A stretch of DNA of 64,000 nt from Nitrosospira briensis. Its GTDB lineage: Bacteria > Pseudomonadota > Gammaproteobacteria > Burkholderiales > Nitrosomonadaceae. A model generated the notes under the pieces. It was given only the letters and a program-made list of their open reading frames with translations. It ran no database searches and was not told where the DNA came from. Shown piece after piece: positions 56,289-64,000 of the stretch (position 1 is the stretch's first letter; the number at the start of each line of letters is the position of its first letter). The position numbers and the translations under genes were made by a program. Location of the stretch: positions 62,001 through 126,000 of the forward strand of contig NZ_FOVJ01000006.1 in the NCBI RefSeq assembly GCF_900115125.1, in the 5' to 3' direction.

Positions 56289-56649
56289 TGGTGGAGGCGG
56301 CGGGAATCGAACCCGCGTCCGCAAGTCCTCTACAGGCAGTTCTACATACTTAGCCATGCTCTTTAGTTTAACCTGGCATACGTCAACCGGCGGACTGATG
56401 ACAGGCGAGTCACCTATTTTTTAGCGCTCTGTAAAGTGACCCTACCGAGCGCGATCCTCGTTAATGGCTCCGCTGTCTGTTGCCAGACCCGACGTTGAGG
56501 CCCATCGGTGCGGAGTCCAGCCGGATTAAGCGGCTAGAGCGTAGCTTTCGTCGTTTGCGACTATTGGTTTCCAGATGTATTTACGAGGTAACTGGTCCTC
56601 GGTATGCCCTGCTCTGCTTTGCAACCCACGTCGAAGCCAGGTCGCCCCC
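56289..56649 (-). ncRNA. ssrA: Transfer-messenger RNA (tmRNA), one-piece form
   Basis: Rescues stalled ribosomes by acting as both tRNA-Ala and template for a degradation tag. The 5' end GGGGGCGACCTGGCTTCGAC at 56649 downward pairs with the 3' acceptor strand GCCTCC, ending CCA at 56289. The tag frame at 56529-56558 reads ANDESYALAA and is followed by TAA. Length 361 nt. The order (5' half, tag, T-arm) is unpermuted. The 3' end is intact although an element is inserted beside it. Confidence 0.96.
56296..56311 (-). repeat. attR core in ssrA T-arm
   Basis: The ssrA T-arm sequence GGCGGCG, two bases, AATCGAA, matched at 46495-46510 by 14 of 16 bases. Insertion here leaves tmRNA intact. The exact crossover position is not resolved. 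Confidence 0.5.
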
Positions 56650-56761
56650 GGCATTCGGTTTTTCTGTATTACATCCGTTAGAGGATATTGAACCGGAAGA
56701 GTTCAACGACGCCCCAAAGAGACGCAACCCGTGATTCACTATAACAGAAACCAGGGCATAA

Positions 56762-57409
56762 CTAAAGATAGCCCAGCAGTTCCTGTGGCTGATCAATGAG
56801 ATATCTCGCACCCCAGGACTCCGGCGGACCCACATTCCCGAGATAGCCGTATTTGGCGATAACCGGTTCCATACCGGCGGCCAGGCTGGCCTGGACATCG
56901 CGCAGGTCGTCACCAAGGTAGATGCACCCCGCAGGCGCAACATCCAGCGCGCTGCTCGCGGCCAGCAGCGGCTCCGGATGAGGCTTGGAATAAGTGGTAT
57001 CGCCACCACTGACGACGCATGCAGTCCGGTTGGTCAAGCCCAGCTCCTGCAACAACGGTATTGTGAAGCGTGCCGGTTTATTGGTCACGATTCCCCAGGG
57101 AAGCCCCCGAACATCAAGTTGGTCAAGCAGTTCCGCTACACCCGGAAACAAACGTGTTTCCCGGCACAACTGTTCAGCATAAAAATCGAGGAACTCGGTA
57201 CGCATCGCGTCATAATCCGCATCCCCCGGTTTGATATTGAACCCAAGGCCCAGCAATCCGCGTGCACCGGCCGAGGCCTCGTTACGAATGAGTTCCATCG
57301 GCAAGGTTGAGAGACCGCGAGCGATGCGTTGCCGGTTAAGTGCATGGCCCAGGTCGGGTGCGGTATTGGCGAGGGTGCCGTCAAGATCGAAGAGAACGGC
57401 TTTAATCAT
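56762..57409 (-). CDS. gph: Phosphoglycolate phosphatase
   Basis: A 215-residue HAD phosphatase that removes 2-phosphoglycolate. Motif I is FDLDGTLANTAPD (nucleophile Asp), motif II is GIVTNKP, and motif III/IV includes YSKPHPEPLL and YLGDDLRDVQASLAAG. Encoded after ubiG, a conserved betaproteobacterial order. Downstream is ssrA on the same strand. Confidence 0.93.
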   Translation of the reverse strand: MIKAVLFDLDGTLANTAPDLGHALNRQRIARGLSTLPMELIRNEASAGARGLLGLGFNIKPGDADYDAMRTEFLDFYAEQLCRETRLFPGVAELLDQLDVRGLPWGIVTNKPARFTIPLLQELGLTNRTACVVSGGDTTYSKPHPEPLLAASSALDVAPAGCIYLGDDLRDVQASLAAGMEPVIAKYGYLGNVGPPESWGARYLIDQPQELLGYL

Positions 57410-57523
57410 GGATGAGTTATTGCGTGCGTAGAGGGCGGAGCGGTGCGAAAAAGATTTTCGAATCGGGAAGGACGGACGGGAGCGGGATTATCAAGGTTTT
57501 ATGGATTTAACCACTTCACGATT

Positions 57524-58228
57524 TCAGGCACGAAACGCCATTATGTAGTTAACATTCGAATCCGACCCCAGCGCATACACTTTCGTTATGGGGTTGTATG
57601 TCATTCCTATGATCTCTTCCACATCGAGTCCCGCGTCACGTGCCATGCGGGCTAGTTCCGATGGCTTGATGAATTTCGCGTAGTCGTGCGTGCCCCGCGG
57701 CAGCAGATTCAGCACGTATTCCGCCCCGATAACCGCGAACAGATATGATTTCGGGTTGCGGTTGATAGTCGAGAAGAAAACCCAACCGCCGGGCTTGGCA
57801 AGCTGGGCGCAAGCCTTCACGGTGCTCGCCGGGCTGGGCACGTGTTCCAGCATTTCCATGCAGGTCACCACATCGTAATGATGCGGCTGCTCCCTGGCGA
57901 GCTCTTCCACCGCTACCTTGCGGTAATTCACCTGCTTGCCACTTTCCAGCAGGTGCAGTTTGGCCACTTTCAGCGCTTTATCGCCCAGATCGATGCCGGT
58001 GACAGCGGCACCGCGCTCTGCCATGCTTTCTGACAGGATGCCCCCGCCGCAGCCGACATCGAGCACGGTTTTACCGGCAAGGTGGGTGAGCCGGTCAATG
58101 TAATTCAGCCGCAACGGGTTGATTTCATGCAGCGGTTTGAATTCACTGTTGGGGTCCCACCAGCGGTGGGCAAGCTGGCTGAATTTATCCAGCTCCAGCG
58201 GGTCAACATTTATGCTATCGCTTTCCAT
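57524..58228 (-). CDS. ubiG: Ubiquinone biosynthesis O-methyltransferase UbiG
   Basis: SAM-dependent methyltransferase for both O-methylation steps of ubiquinone synthesis. The 234 residues (start [13 protein letters not shown], 7 bp after the deaminase stop) contain [19 protein letters not shown], the SAM motif [13 protein letters not shown] and [10 protein letters not shown] longer in-frame start overlaps the previous gene and is rejected. Confidence 0.96.
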   Translation of the reverse strand: MESDSINVDPLELDKFSQLAHRWWDPNSEFKPLHEINPLRLNYIDRLTHLAGKTVLDVGCGGGILSESMAERGAAVTGIDLGDKALKVAKLHLLESGKQVNYRKVAVEELAREQPHHYDVVTCMEMLEHVPSPASTVKACAQLAKPGGWVFFSTINRNPKSYLFAVIGAEYVLNLLPRGTHDYAKFIKPSELARMARDAGLDVEEIIGMTYNPITKVYALGSDSNVNYIMAFRA

Positions 58229-58235
58229 TTTCTTC

Positions 58236-59573
58236 TCAATAATTTTTAGACTCGGTCGCCATCCGTTCCCGCCAGAATTCTGCTCTGAGCAATATTTCCT
58301 GTTCATCCAGCGTAGTCAATTCCCCATCGTTTAGCAACATCTTACCATTTACCCACACATGACTCACATGTTCGCGTCCCGCTGCATAGACGAGGTGCGA
58401 AACAGGATCATAGCAGGGGGCAAGCTCCAGGCTGGAAAAATCCACCGCTGTGATATCTGCTGCCTTGCCAGCCACCAGTGAACCGGTAAGCGTCCCAATC
58501 CCCAAGGCGTTTGCCCCGTTGAGTGTGGCCATTTGCAATACCTGCCACGCCGGCAATATATTGGCTCTGCCGCTTTGGGCTTTTGCAAGCAGCGCGGTAA
58601 AACGCATTTCCTCGAACATATCGAGGCGATTATTGCTGGCAGCGCCGTCGGTTCCAAGGCCGACGTTAACTCCAGCACTTGTCAGCGCCGCTACAGGCGC
58701 CAATCCATTTGCAAGCTTAAGATTGGAAGAAGGACAATTCGCCACGGTACAGCCGAGCTGCGCCATCAATTCGATCTCCTCGCCGTTCAGATGAACCATG
58801 TGCACGGCGATCAGATTGGGACCGAGCAGGCCGAGCTTGTGCAAGCGTTCTATCGGACGCACGCCATGACTTTTCAGGCTGTTCCTGATTTCATCAGTGG
58901 TTTCGTGCAGGTGAATGTGAATGGGCAGATCAAGCTGCTCCGCATAGGTAAGAATACTGCCGAATATCCTGTCGCTCACCGTATAAGGCGCATGCGGCGC
59001 GAAGCAGAAGGATAGCAGCGGGTGCCGGCCATACTCGTCGCGAAGAGCCAGGCCTTTTGCCAGATAATCATCTGCATCGCTGGCGTAAGCGGTAGGAAGG
59101 TCGATCGCTATCATCCCGATACTGGCACGCATGCCTGCGTCTACAGCCGCACCAACAGTCGCCTCCGGAAAGAGATACATATCGTTAAAGCAGGTGATCC
59201 CGCCTCGCAGCATCTCGGCGCATGCCAGCCGGGTCCCATCGAAGACAAAATTGGAATCGACATGCCTGGCTTCCGCCGGCCAGATATGATTGCCGAGCCA
59301 CTCCATCAACGGCAGATCGTCCGCAATTCCACGCATCAGCGACATTGCTGCATGCGCGTGCAGATTGACCAGGCCCGGTATCAGCGCATGGTTGCCAAGA
59401 ACAATATGCTCGTCCGGTGCGAATTGGGCATGAGCTTCCGCACCCGGCATAACTGCACGAATCGTGCCTTGGTCAATAGCGATGGCATGATTGCGCAATA
59501 CCGCTCCGGCGGGCTCCACCGGAATTATCCAGCGTGCCTCCAGCAAGGTATCGATTTTCTCAGGATGAATCAT
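58236..59573 (-). CDS. mtaD: TRZ/ATZ-family 5-methylthioadenosine/S-adenosylhomocysteine deaminase
   Basis: A 445-residue amidohydrolase. Zinc ligands: [12 protein letters not shown] (HxH), the His in [11 protein letters not shown], and the distal [18 protein letters not shown]. Such enzymes deaminate MTA, SAH or related adenosines. It leads the mtaD-ubiG-gph run, a conserved arrangement that links it to SAM by-product recycling. The exact adenosine substrate is an inference. Confidence 0.9.
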   Translation of the reverse strand: MIHPEKIDTLLEARWIIPVEPAGAVLRNHAIAIDQGTIRAVMPGAEAHAQFAPDEHIVLGNHALIPGLVNLHAHAAMSLMRGIADDLPLMEWLGNHIWPAEARHVDSNFVFDGTRLACAEMLRGGITCFNDMYLFPEATVGAAVDAGMRASIGMIAIDLPTAYASDADDYLAKGLALRDEYGRHPLLSFCFAPHAPYTVSDRIFGSILTYAEQLDLPIHIHLHETTDEIRNSLKSHGVRPIERLHKLGLLGPNLIAVHMVHLNGEEIELMAQLGCTVANCPSSNLKLANGLAPVAALTSAGVNVGLGTDGAASNNRLDMFEEMRFTALLAKAQSGRANILPAWQVLQMATLNGANALGIGTLTGSLVAGKAADITAVDFSSLELAPCYDPVSHLVYAAGREHVSHVWVNGKMLLNDGELTTLDEQEILLRAEFWRERMATESKNY

Positions 59574-59590
59574 TTACCCGAAAGCTTAGC

Positions 59591-59619
59591 AAAAAAAAAC
59601 CCTGCACGCGGCAGGGTTT
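59591..59619 (-). terminator. Terminator of the OmpA-family gene
   Basis: Stem AAACCCTGC/GCAGGGTTT (59597-59605 and 59611-59619) with a 5-base loop and nine A on the plus strand, i.e. a U tract on the minus strand. Confidence 0.85.
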
Positions 59620-59641
59620 GAATTTTTGTGTTCAGAAGATT

Positions 59642-60316
59642 TTACTGTACTGTTTCTTTCGTGCCGGCTACTTCAACTTCAACGCGGCGATCCGGTTGCA
59701 GGCACGCGATCAGCGCTTTGGTTTTCTTGTTGCCTTTGCATGTATCGCCGGTTACAGGATTGGCTTCGCCTTTACCATCGGTAAAGACCTTGTCTGCGGG
59801 TATGCCTTTTTCCTTGACCAAGTAGGCTTTGACAGCTTCAGCACGGCGCATGGAAAGTTTCTTGTTGTAATTATCGGAGCCGATGCGGTCAGCGTAGCCA
59901 ATGGCAACGATGGTATCGTATTTGATGCCGCCGAGCTTGGATACGATGTCATCCAGGGCTTGTTTACCTTCCGATTTCAGGACGGCCTTGTCGAAATCGA
60001 ATAATTGATCGGCAGAGAGCGATACTTTTTCGGGTTCGGTGTAAGCAGGTACAGGAGCAGGAGCAGGAGCAGGTTCGGCGGGCGCTTCAACTGTTTTGTC
60101 AGGTTTCGGCATCAGTTCAGGATCGCATTCGTATGTTGCCATGGCTGGTGTCCAGTAGCCTGTGCGCCAACAGTCACCGGAGGAATCTCTGGCGACCTCG
60201 CCACGGCCGTCGCTTGCATATGCTTCGGGTCTTTCCTGAGCAATGGCAGCCCCTGAAAACAGCACAGGCAACACAACCGCTCCAAGCAAGAGTTTTTTCG
60301 TTACTGAATTTTTCAT
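59642..60316 (-). CDS. OmpA-family outer-membrane/peptidoglycan-binding protein
   Basis: A 224-residue protein. Signal peptide to about residue 26 (SGAAIAQ), a middle Pro/Ala-rich linker (APAPAPVPAY), then a C-terminal OmpA-like domain (about 95-215) with LFDFDKAVLKSEGKQAL, AIGYADRIGSDNYN and SMRRAEAVKAYL plus a Cys pair (C186/C198 region). It lacks the eight-strand barrel of classical OmpA, so it is a short OmpA-C protein tethering envelope to peptidoglycan. It is transcribed away from gyrA. Confidence 0.92.
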   Translation of the reverse strand: MKNSVTKKLLLGAVVLPVLFSGAAIAQERPEAYASDGRGEVARDSSGDCWRTGYWTPAMATYECDPELMPKPDKTVEAPAEPAPAPAPVPAYTEPEKVSLSADQLFDFDKAVLKSEGKQALDDIVSKLGGIKYDTIVAIGYADRIGSDNYNKKLSMRRAEAVKAYLVKEKGIPADKVFTDGKGEANPVTGDTCKGNKKTKALIACLQPDRRVEVEVAGTKETVQ

Positions 60317-60627
60317 GCTATTGCCCCTTTTTCAGAAAAACTTCAATTCAAAATCAAATCCATCCCTTTAGTCATGCAAATAACAAACGTCGCCATTTTG
60401 TTTGTCAATGGCACATTACACATTATTGCATATCCGCGTATCGATTATCTATTTATATATCCATTCTTGTCAAACATGTTGTTGCATACGGCATGAATGC
60501 TCGAATGTGAGGGTGACTTCAATACGATTGGCATGCTAAAATCGGTGGCTTTACGTATTGCTGCCCGAGCGGGTCTCCGGGACAGAATACCTATCATAAC
60601 CCCTTGTCCCTACTGTAAAAGTTGGTA
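60317..60627. other. Intergenic region between divergent OmpA-family and gyrA genes
   Basis: A/T-rich stretch that must carry both promoters. I cannot name clear boxes; no repeats or genes are seen. Confidence 0.4.
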
Positions 60628-63177
60628 ATGGATCAATTCGCGAAAGAAACTCTGCCCATCAGCCTCGAAGAGGAGATGCGCCGCTCCTATCTCGACTACG
60701 CCATGAGCGTAATTGTGGGCCGGGCGTTGCCGGACGTGCGGGACGGCTTGAAGCCCGTACACCGGCGGGCGCTGTTCGCCATGCACGAACTGTCCAACGA
60801 CTGGAATCGTCCCTATAAAAAATCTGCGCGCATTGTCGGCGACGTAATCGGTAAATATCATCCCCATGGTGATACCGCTGTATATGACACCATCGTGCGC
60901 ATGGCGCAAAATTTTTCGCTGCGTTATATGTTGGTGGACGGCCAGGGGAACTTCGGTTCGGTAGATGGCGATAATGCGGCGGCAATGCGTTATACCGAAA
61001 TCCGGATGTCGCGCATTGCGCATGAGCTGTTGGCGGATCTCGACAAGGAAACAGTGGATTTCGGCCCGAACTATGATGGTTCGGAAAGAGAGCCGCTGAT
61101 TCTGCCCACGAAGATTCCCAATCTGCTTATCAACGGCTCTTCGGGCATCGCGGTCGGCATGGCAACCAATATTCCGCCCCATAATTTGAATGAAGTGGTG
61201 GATGCGTGCCTCGCCTTGCTGAAGAATCCGGAAACCAGCATTGAAGAATTGATCGATATCATTCCCGCCCCCGATTTTCCGACCGCCGGCATTATCTACG
61301 GGGTTGCCGGGGTGAAGGAAGGGTATCGCACGGGCCGGGGCCGGGTGGTAATGCGCGCCCGCACCCACTTTGAGGATATGGAAAAGGGTGGCGGCCGTCA
61401 GAGCATCATTATCGACGAACTCCCTTACCAGGTGAACAAGGCCAATCTGCTGATCCGTATCGGTGAACTGGTACGCGACAAGAAAATCGAGGGCATCTCC
61501 GATTTGCGCGACGAATCGGACAAATCCGGCATGCGGGTAGTCATCGAACTCCGGCGCGGCGAAGTGCCCGAGGTGGTGCTTAACAATCTGTACAAAGAAA
61601 CACAAATGCAGGACACCTTTGGCATGAATATGGTGGCCCTGCTGGATGGGCAGCCACGCCTGCTGAATTTGAAGCAGATGCTGGACGCGTTCTTGCGTCA
61701 CCGCCGTGAAGTGATAACGCGCCGCACGGTATTTGAACTGAAAAAAGCGCGTGAGCGAGGTCATCTGCTTGAAGGCCTTGCAGTGGCGCTGTCCAACGTG
61801 GATGAAGTGATTGCCCTGATCAAGGCGGCGCCAAATCCGCCGGCAGCGAAAAGCGCGCTGATGTCGAGGGTCTGGCATTCCCGGTTGGTCGAGGAAATGC
61901 TGGCCCGCGCCTCGGTTGATGCAACGGCGTTCCGCCCCGATGGCCTGGCGCCGGAATTCGGTTTGTCCGGGGAGGGATATCGCCTCTCGGATGCCCAGGC
62001 GCAAGCAATTCTTGAATTGCGTCTGCAACGGCTGACTGGGCTGGAGCAGGACAAGATCGTAGGCGAGTACAAGGAAATAATGGATAAGATCGCCGATCTT
62101 ATCGACATTCTATCCAAGCCGGAGCGTATCACGGCCGTGATGACCGAAGAACTGGCTGCTATCAAGCAACAGTTCGGTGATAAACGCCGCAGCGAAATCG
62201 TCGTTAATACTCAGGATTTGAGTATGGAGGATCTGATTGCGTCCGAAGATCTGGTTGTGACGCTATCGCACAGCGGCTACATCAAGTCGCAGCCTCTCGA
62301 TGACTACCGGGCACAAAAGCGGGGTGGTCGTGGAAAGCAGGCAACCGGCACCAAGGACGATGACTTCATCGATAACCTGTTCATCGCCAATACGCATGAC
62401 TATATCCTGTGCTTTTCCAGCCGCGGCCGGGTTTACTGGATCAAAGTTTATGCCGTGCCCCAGGGAGGCCGCTCCTCGCGGGGCAAGCCGGTCGTCAACC
62501 TGGTGCAACTGGAGCAGGGTGAAAAGATCAATGCCATTCTTCCTGTAAAAGCATTCGAGGAAAATCGCTACGTATTCATGGCAACTTCCTTCGGAACCGT
62601 AAAAAAAACCCCCCTCTCGGAATTTTCACGCCCGCGGGCCAGCGGCATTATTGCCGTAGGCCTGGACGAGGACGATTATCTGATCGGCGTAGCACTCACT
62701 GAAGGCAAGCATGATGTGATGCTTTTCTCGGATGCCGGAAAAGCCGTGCGTTTCGATGAGAACGACGTGCGCCCGATGGGACGAGGTGCGCGCGGGGTAC
62801 GCGGGATGACGCTGGGCAAGGGCCAGAAGGTTATTTCCCTGCTGGTGGCCGAGAGCGAGGAACTGGCGGTCCTCACCGCAACGGAAAACGGCTATGGCAA
62901 GCGTACGCCGATAAGCGAATACACCCGCCACGGCCGTGGCAGTCAAGGCATGATTGCAATCAAGACCAGCCAGCGGAACGGCAAGGTTGTGGCGGCGAAG
63001 CTGGTCAGGGAGGATGACGAAATCATGCTTATTACTACTGGAGGCGTCCTGATCCGCACTCGCGTCAAGGAAGTCCGCGAGATGAGCCGCGCAACCCAGG
63101 GGGTTACCCTGATCAATCCGGACGAGGGCGAGAAGCTCGCGGGACTGGAACGAGTGGTGGAGGCCGACGAGGAATAA
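60628..63177 (+). CDS. gyrA: DNA gyrase subunit A
   Basis: Breakage-reunion subunit of DNA gyrase (849 residues). Catalytic Tyr122 is in [10 protein letters not shown]; the helix containing the quinolone-interaction site reads [12 protein letters not shown], with Thr83 and Asp87 (E. coli numbering), where E. coli has Ser83. The C-terminal beta-pinwheel includes the gyrase box QKRGGRGKQ and later RGARGVRGM. The start is ATG 60628 rather than a TTG two codons earlier. serC follows, as in many betaproteobacteria. Confidence 0.97.
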   Translation: MDQFAKETLPISLEEEMRRSYLDYAMSVIVGRALPDVRDGLKPVHRRALFAMHELSNDWNRPYKKSARIVGDVIGKYHPHGDTAVYDTIVRMAQNFSLRYMLVDGQGNFGSVDGDNAAAMRYTEIRMSRIAHELLADLDKETVDFGPNYDGSEREPLILPTKIPNLLINGSSGIAVGMATNIPPHNLNEVVDACLALLKNPETSIEELIDIIPAPDFPTAGIIYGVAGVKEGYRTGRGRVVMRARTHFEDMEKGGGRQSIIIDELPYQVNKANLLIRIGELVRDKKIEGISDLRDESDKSGMRVVIELRRGEVPEVVLNNLYKETQMQDTFGMNMVALLDGQPRLLNLKQMLDAFLRHRREVITRRTVFELKKARERGHLLEGLAVALSNVDEVIALIKAAPNPPAAKSALMSRVWHSRLVEEMLARASVDATAFRPDGLAPEFGLSGEGYRLSDAQAQAILELRLQRLTGLEQDKIVGEYKEIMDKIADLIDILSKPERITAVMTEELAAIKQQFGDKRRSEIVVNTQDLSMEDLIASEDLVVTLSHSGYIKSQPLDDYRAQKRGGRGKQATGTKDDDFIDNLFIANTHDYILCFSSRGRVYWIKVYAVPQGGRSSRGKPVVNLVQLEQGEKINAILPVKAFEENRYVFMATSFGTVKKTPLSEFSRPRASGIIAVGLDEDDYLIGVALTEGKHDVMLFSDAGKAVRFDENDVRPMGRGARGVRGMTLGKGQKVISLLVAESEELAVLTATENGYGKRTPISEYTRHGRGSQGMIAIKTSQRNGKVVAAKLVREDDEIMLITTGGVLIRTRVKEVREMSRATQGVTLINPDEGEKLAGLERVVEADEE

Positions 63178-63397
63178 GAATCATGTTGGGACTTCTAAAA
63201 ATCTGGAGTTGCAGGTAAGCTCATTTCTGAAAAGTCGCGAACCAAAATGCGGGCCACCCTGGATGAGCATAGATAAGAAGCATAAAAAGCTCTTTTACGG
63301 CATTGTGCCTTGCAGGATGCAGCAAGCTGGAAAAACCACGGAATGAATGCCAGCCATTTTGCTTTTCAGGGTGCTCCGTAGAGACGAAGGAGTTTTA

Positions 63398-64000
63398 ATG
63401 GAACGGATATATAACTTTAGCGCAGGCCCGGCGGTATTGCCTGAGGAAGTTCTACAACAGGCGCGCGATGAAATGCTCGACTGGCATGGAAGCGGCATGT
63501 CGGTGATGGAAATGAGCCATCGCGGCAAGGAATTCATGTCCATTGCGGCAAAGGCCGAGGCGGATTTACGTGAACTGGCAGGCATTCCGCAAAATTACAA
63601 GGTTCTCTTTCTATCAGGCGGCGCTTCCGCCCAGTTTGCAATGGTGCCGATGAATCTGCTGCGCGGCAAGAAAAGCGCCAACTATATCAACACCGGGCAA
63701 TGGTCCAAAAAAGCCATCCAGGAAGCAAAGAAATATTGCACCGTCAATGTCGCGGCTTCATCCGAGGACGCGAACTTCACTTACGTTCCGCCGCAGGAAA
63801 CGTGGAATCTCGATCCGGATGCCGCTTACTTGCATTACACACCCAACGAAACGATAGGGGGAGTCGAGTTCAACTGGGTTCCGGACTTGCTGAACGGGAA
63901 GACTGATATGCCGCTGGTCGCCGATATATCCTCCACTTTCATGTCGCGCCCGCTGGATGTGTCCCGGTTCGGGCTGATTTATGCAGGGGCGCAGAAAAAC
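63398..64000 (+). CDS. serC: Phosphoserine aminotransferase, 3' end outside window
   Basis: PLP enzyme converting 3-phosphohydroxypyruvate to phosphoserine in serine synthesis (also used in pyridoxine synthesis). The 201 visible residues start MERIYNFSAGPAVLPEEVL and contain SGMSVMEMSHRGKEF, FLSGGASAQFAMVPMNLL and VADISSTFMSRPLDVSRFG, ending just at the lysine region AGAQKN. The AAGGAG site precedes ATG 63398. Gene order gyrA-serC is common in betaproteobacteria. Confidence 0.95.
   Translation, partial: MERIYNFSAGPAVLPEEVLQQARDEMLDWHGSGMSVMEMSHRGKEFMSIAAKAEADLRELAGIPQNYKVLFLSGGASAQFAMVPMNLLRGKKSANYINTGQWSKKAIQEAKKYCTVNVAASSEDANFTYVPPQETWNLDPDAAYLHYTPNETIGGVEFNWVPDLLNGKTDMPLVADISSTFMSRPLDVSRFGLIYAGAQKN

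Larger units (their letters stand above)
46495..56311. mobile_element. Satellite-like integrative element inserted at ssrA
   Basis: About 9.8 kb. The right end is the 3' end of ssrA beside a P4-type integrase gene; the left end is an imperfect ssrA T-arm copy. Two identical GTTACCGTC boxes at the left and five related boxes at the right flank the interior. Backbone (leftward): integrase, unknown 206-residue protein, AlpA, DUF927 ATPase, then a GTTAC-rich array resembling an iteron origin. Cargo (rightward): a small ORF, an interrupted gene, a GHKL ATPase and its large partner. No capsid, portal or tail gene is present, so it would depend on a helper if it moves as a satellite. The left boundary is inferred. 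Confidence 0.68.

Noticed and set aside
56289-56649. Permuted two-piece tmRNA, known in some betaproteobacteria
   Set aside because: The 5' end, tag frame and T-arm occur in standard order on one transcript and the acceptor ends pair directly.
60610-62028. A 472-residue open frame antisense to gyrA
   Set aside because: It mirrors the codon pattern of gyrA; protein is His/Arg/Gln-rich with no domain and no ribosome binding site.

Overview
This window looks like the chromosome of a betaproteobacterium, most likely a Nitrosomonadaceae member close to Nitrosospira. The call rests on overall gene content, on housekeeping neighbourhoods such as mtaD-ubiG-gph-ssrA and gyrA-serC, and on a tmRNA tag reading ANDESYALAA. 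No 16S rRNA or ammonia-oxidation gene is present, so the genus is an inference.

Layout. Positions 1-8.9 kb are core genes: the start of a prepilin peptidase gene, a CorC/HlyC-type membrane protein, a CcsA-like protein, ffh, DUF192-dut-coaBC, radC, rpmB-rpmG and a fatty acid desaturase. From 9 to 37 kb lie accessory metabolism and envelope genes. These include an isochorismatase-family hydrolase, an SDR-DoxX fusion with DUF2269, DUF421, a HisN-like phosphatase and a zinc alcohol dehydrogenase, plus several low-complexity exported proteins and a KGG-repeat stress protein. They also include an SGNH hydrolase, a three-domain glycosidase/glycosyltransferase/FAD-enzyme fusion in an operon with an amidohydrolase and a GT4 glycosyltransferase, a tyrosinase with its small helper, rtcA facing DUF504, an HTH/SLOG cluster and putA.

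From 37.6 to 56.3 kb the DNA lies beside the 3' end of ssrA (tmRNA) and looks like layered insertions. The inner layer (about 46.5-56.3 kb) has the build of a P4-like satellite or small integrative element: a tyrosine integrase next to ssrA, an unknown gene, AlpA, a DUF927 ATPase, an array of more than 20 GTTAC/GTAAC motifs, and identical GTTACCGTC 9-mers near both ends. Its cargo is an A+T-rich, translationally coupled pair: a GHKL ATPase and a 767-residue partner with a degenerate phosphoribosyltransferase-like segment. An amber-interrupted conserved gene precedes the pair. It is the best candidate here for an undescribed, possibly defensive, system. The outer layer (37.6-46.5 kb) holds a YugP-like protease, a lipoprotein amidohydrolase, an isoaspartyl peptidase, a lipase-like protein and a cytochrome P450. 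It begins at a second ssrA-3'-end-like sequence followed by a strong terminator hairpin.

From 56.3 kb to the end the core resumes: ssrA, gph, ubiG, an mtaD-type deaminase, an OmpA-family protein, gyrA and the start of serC.
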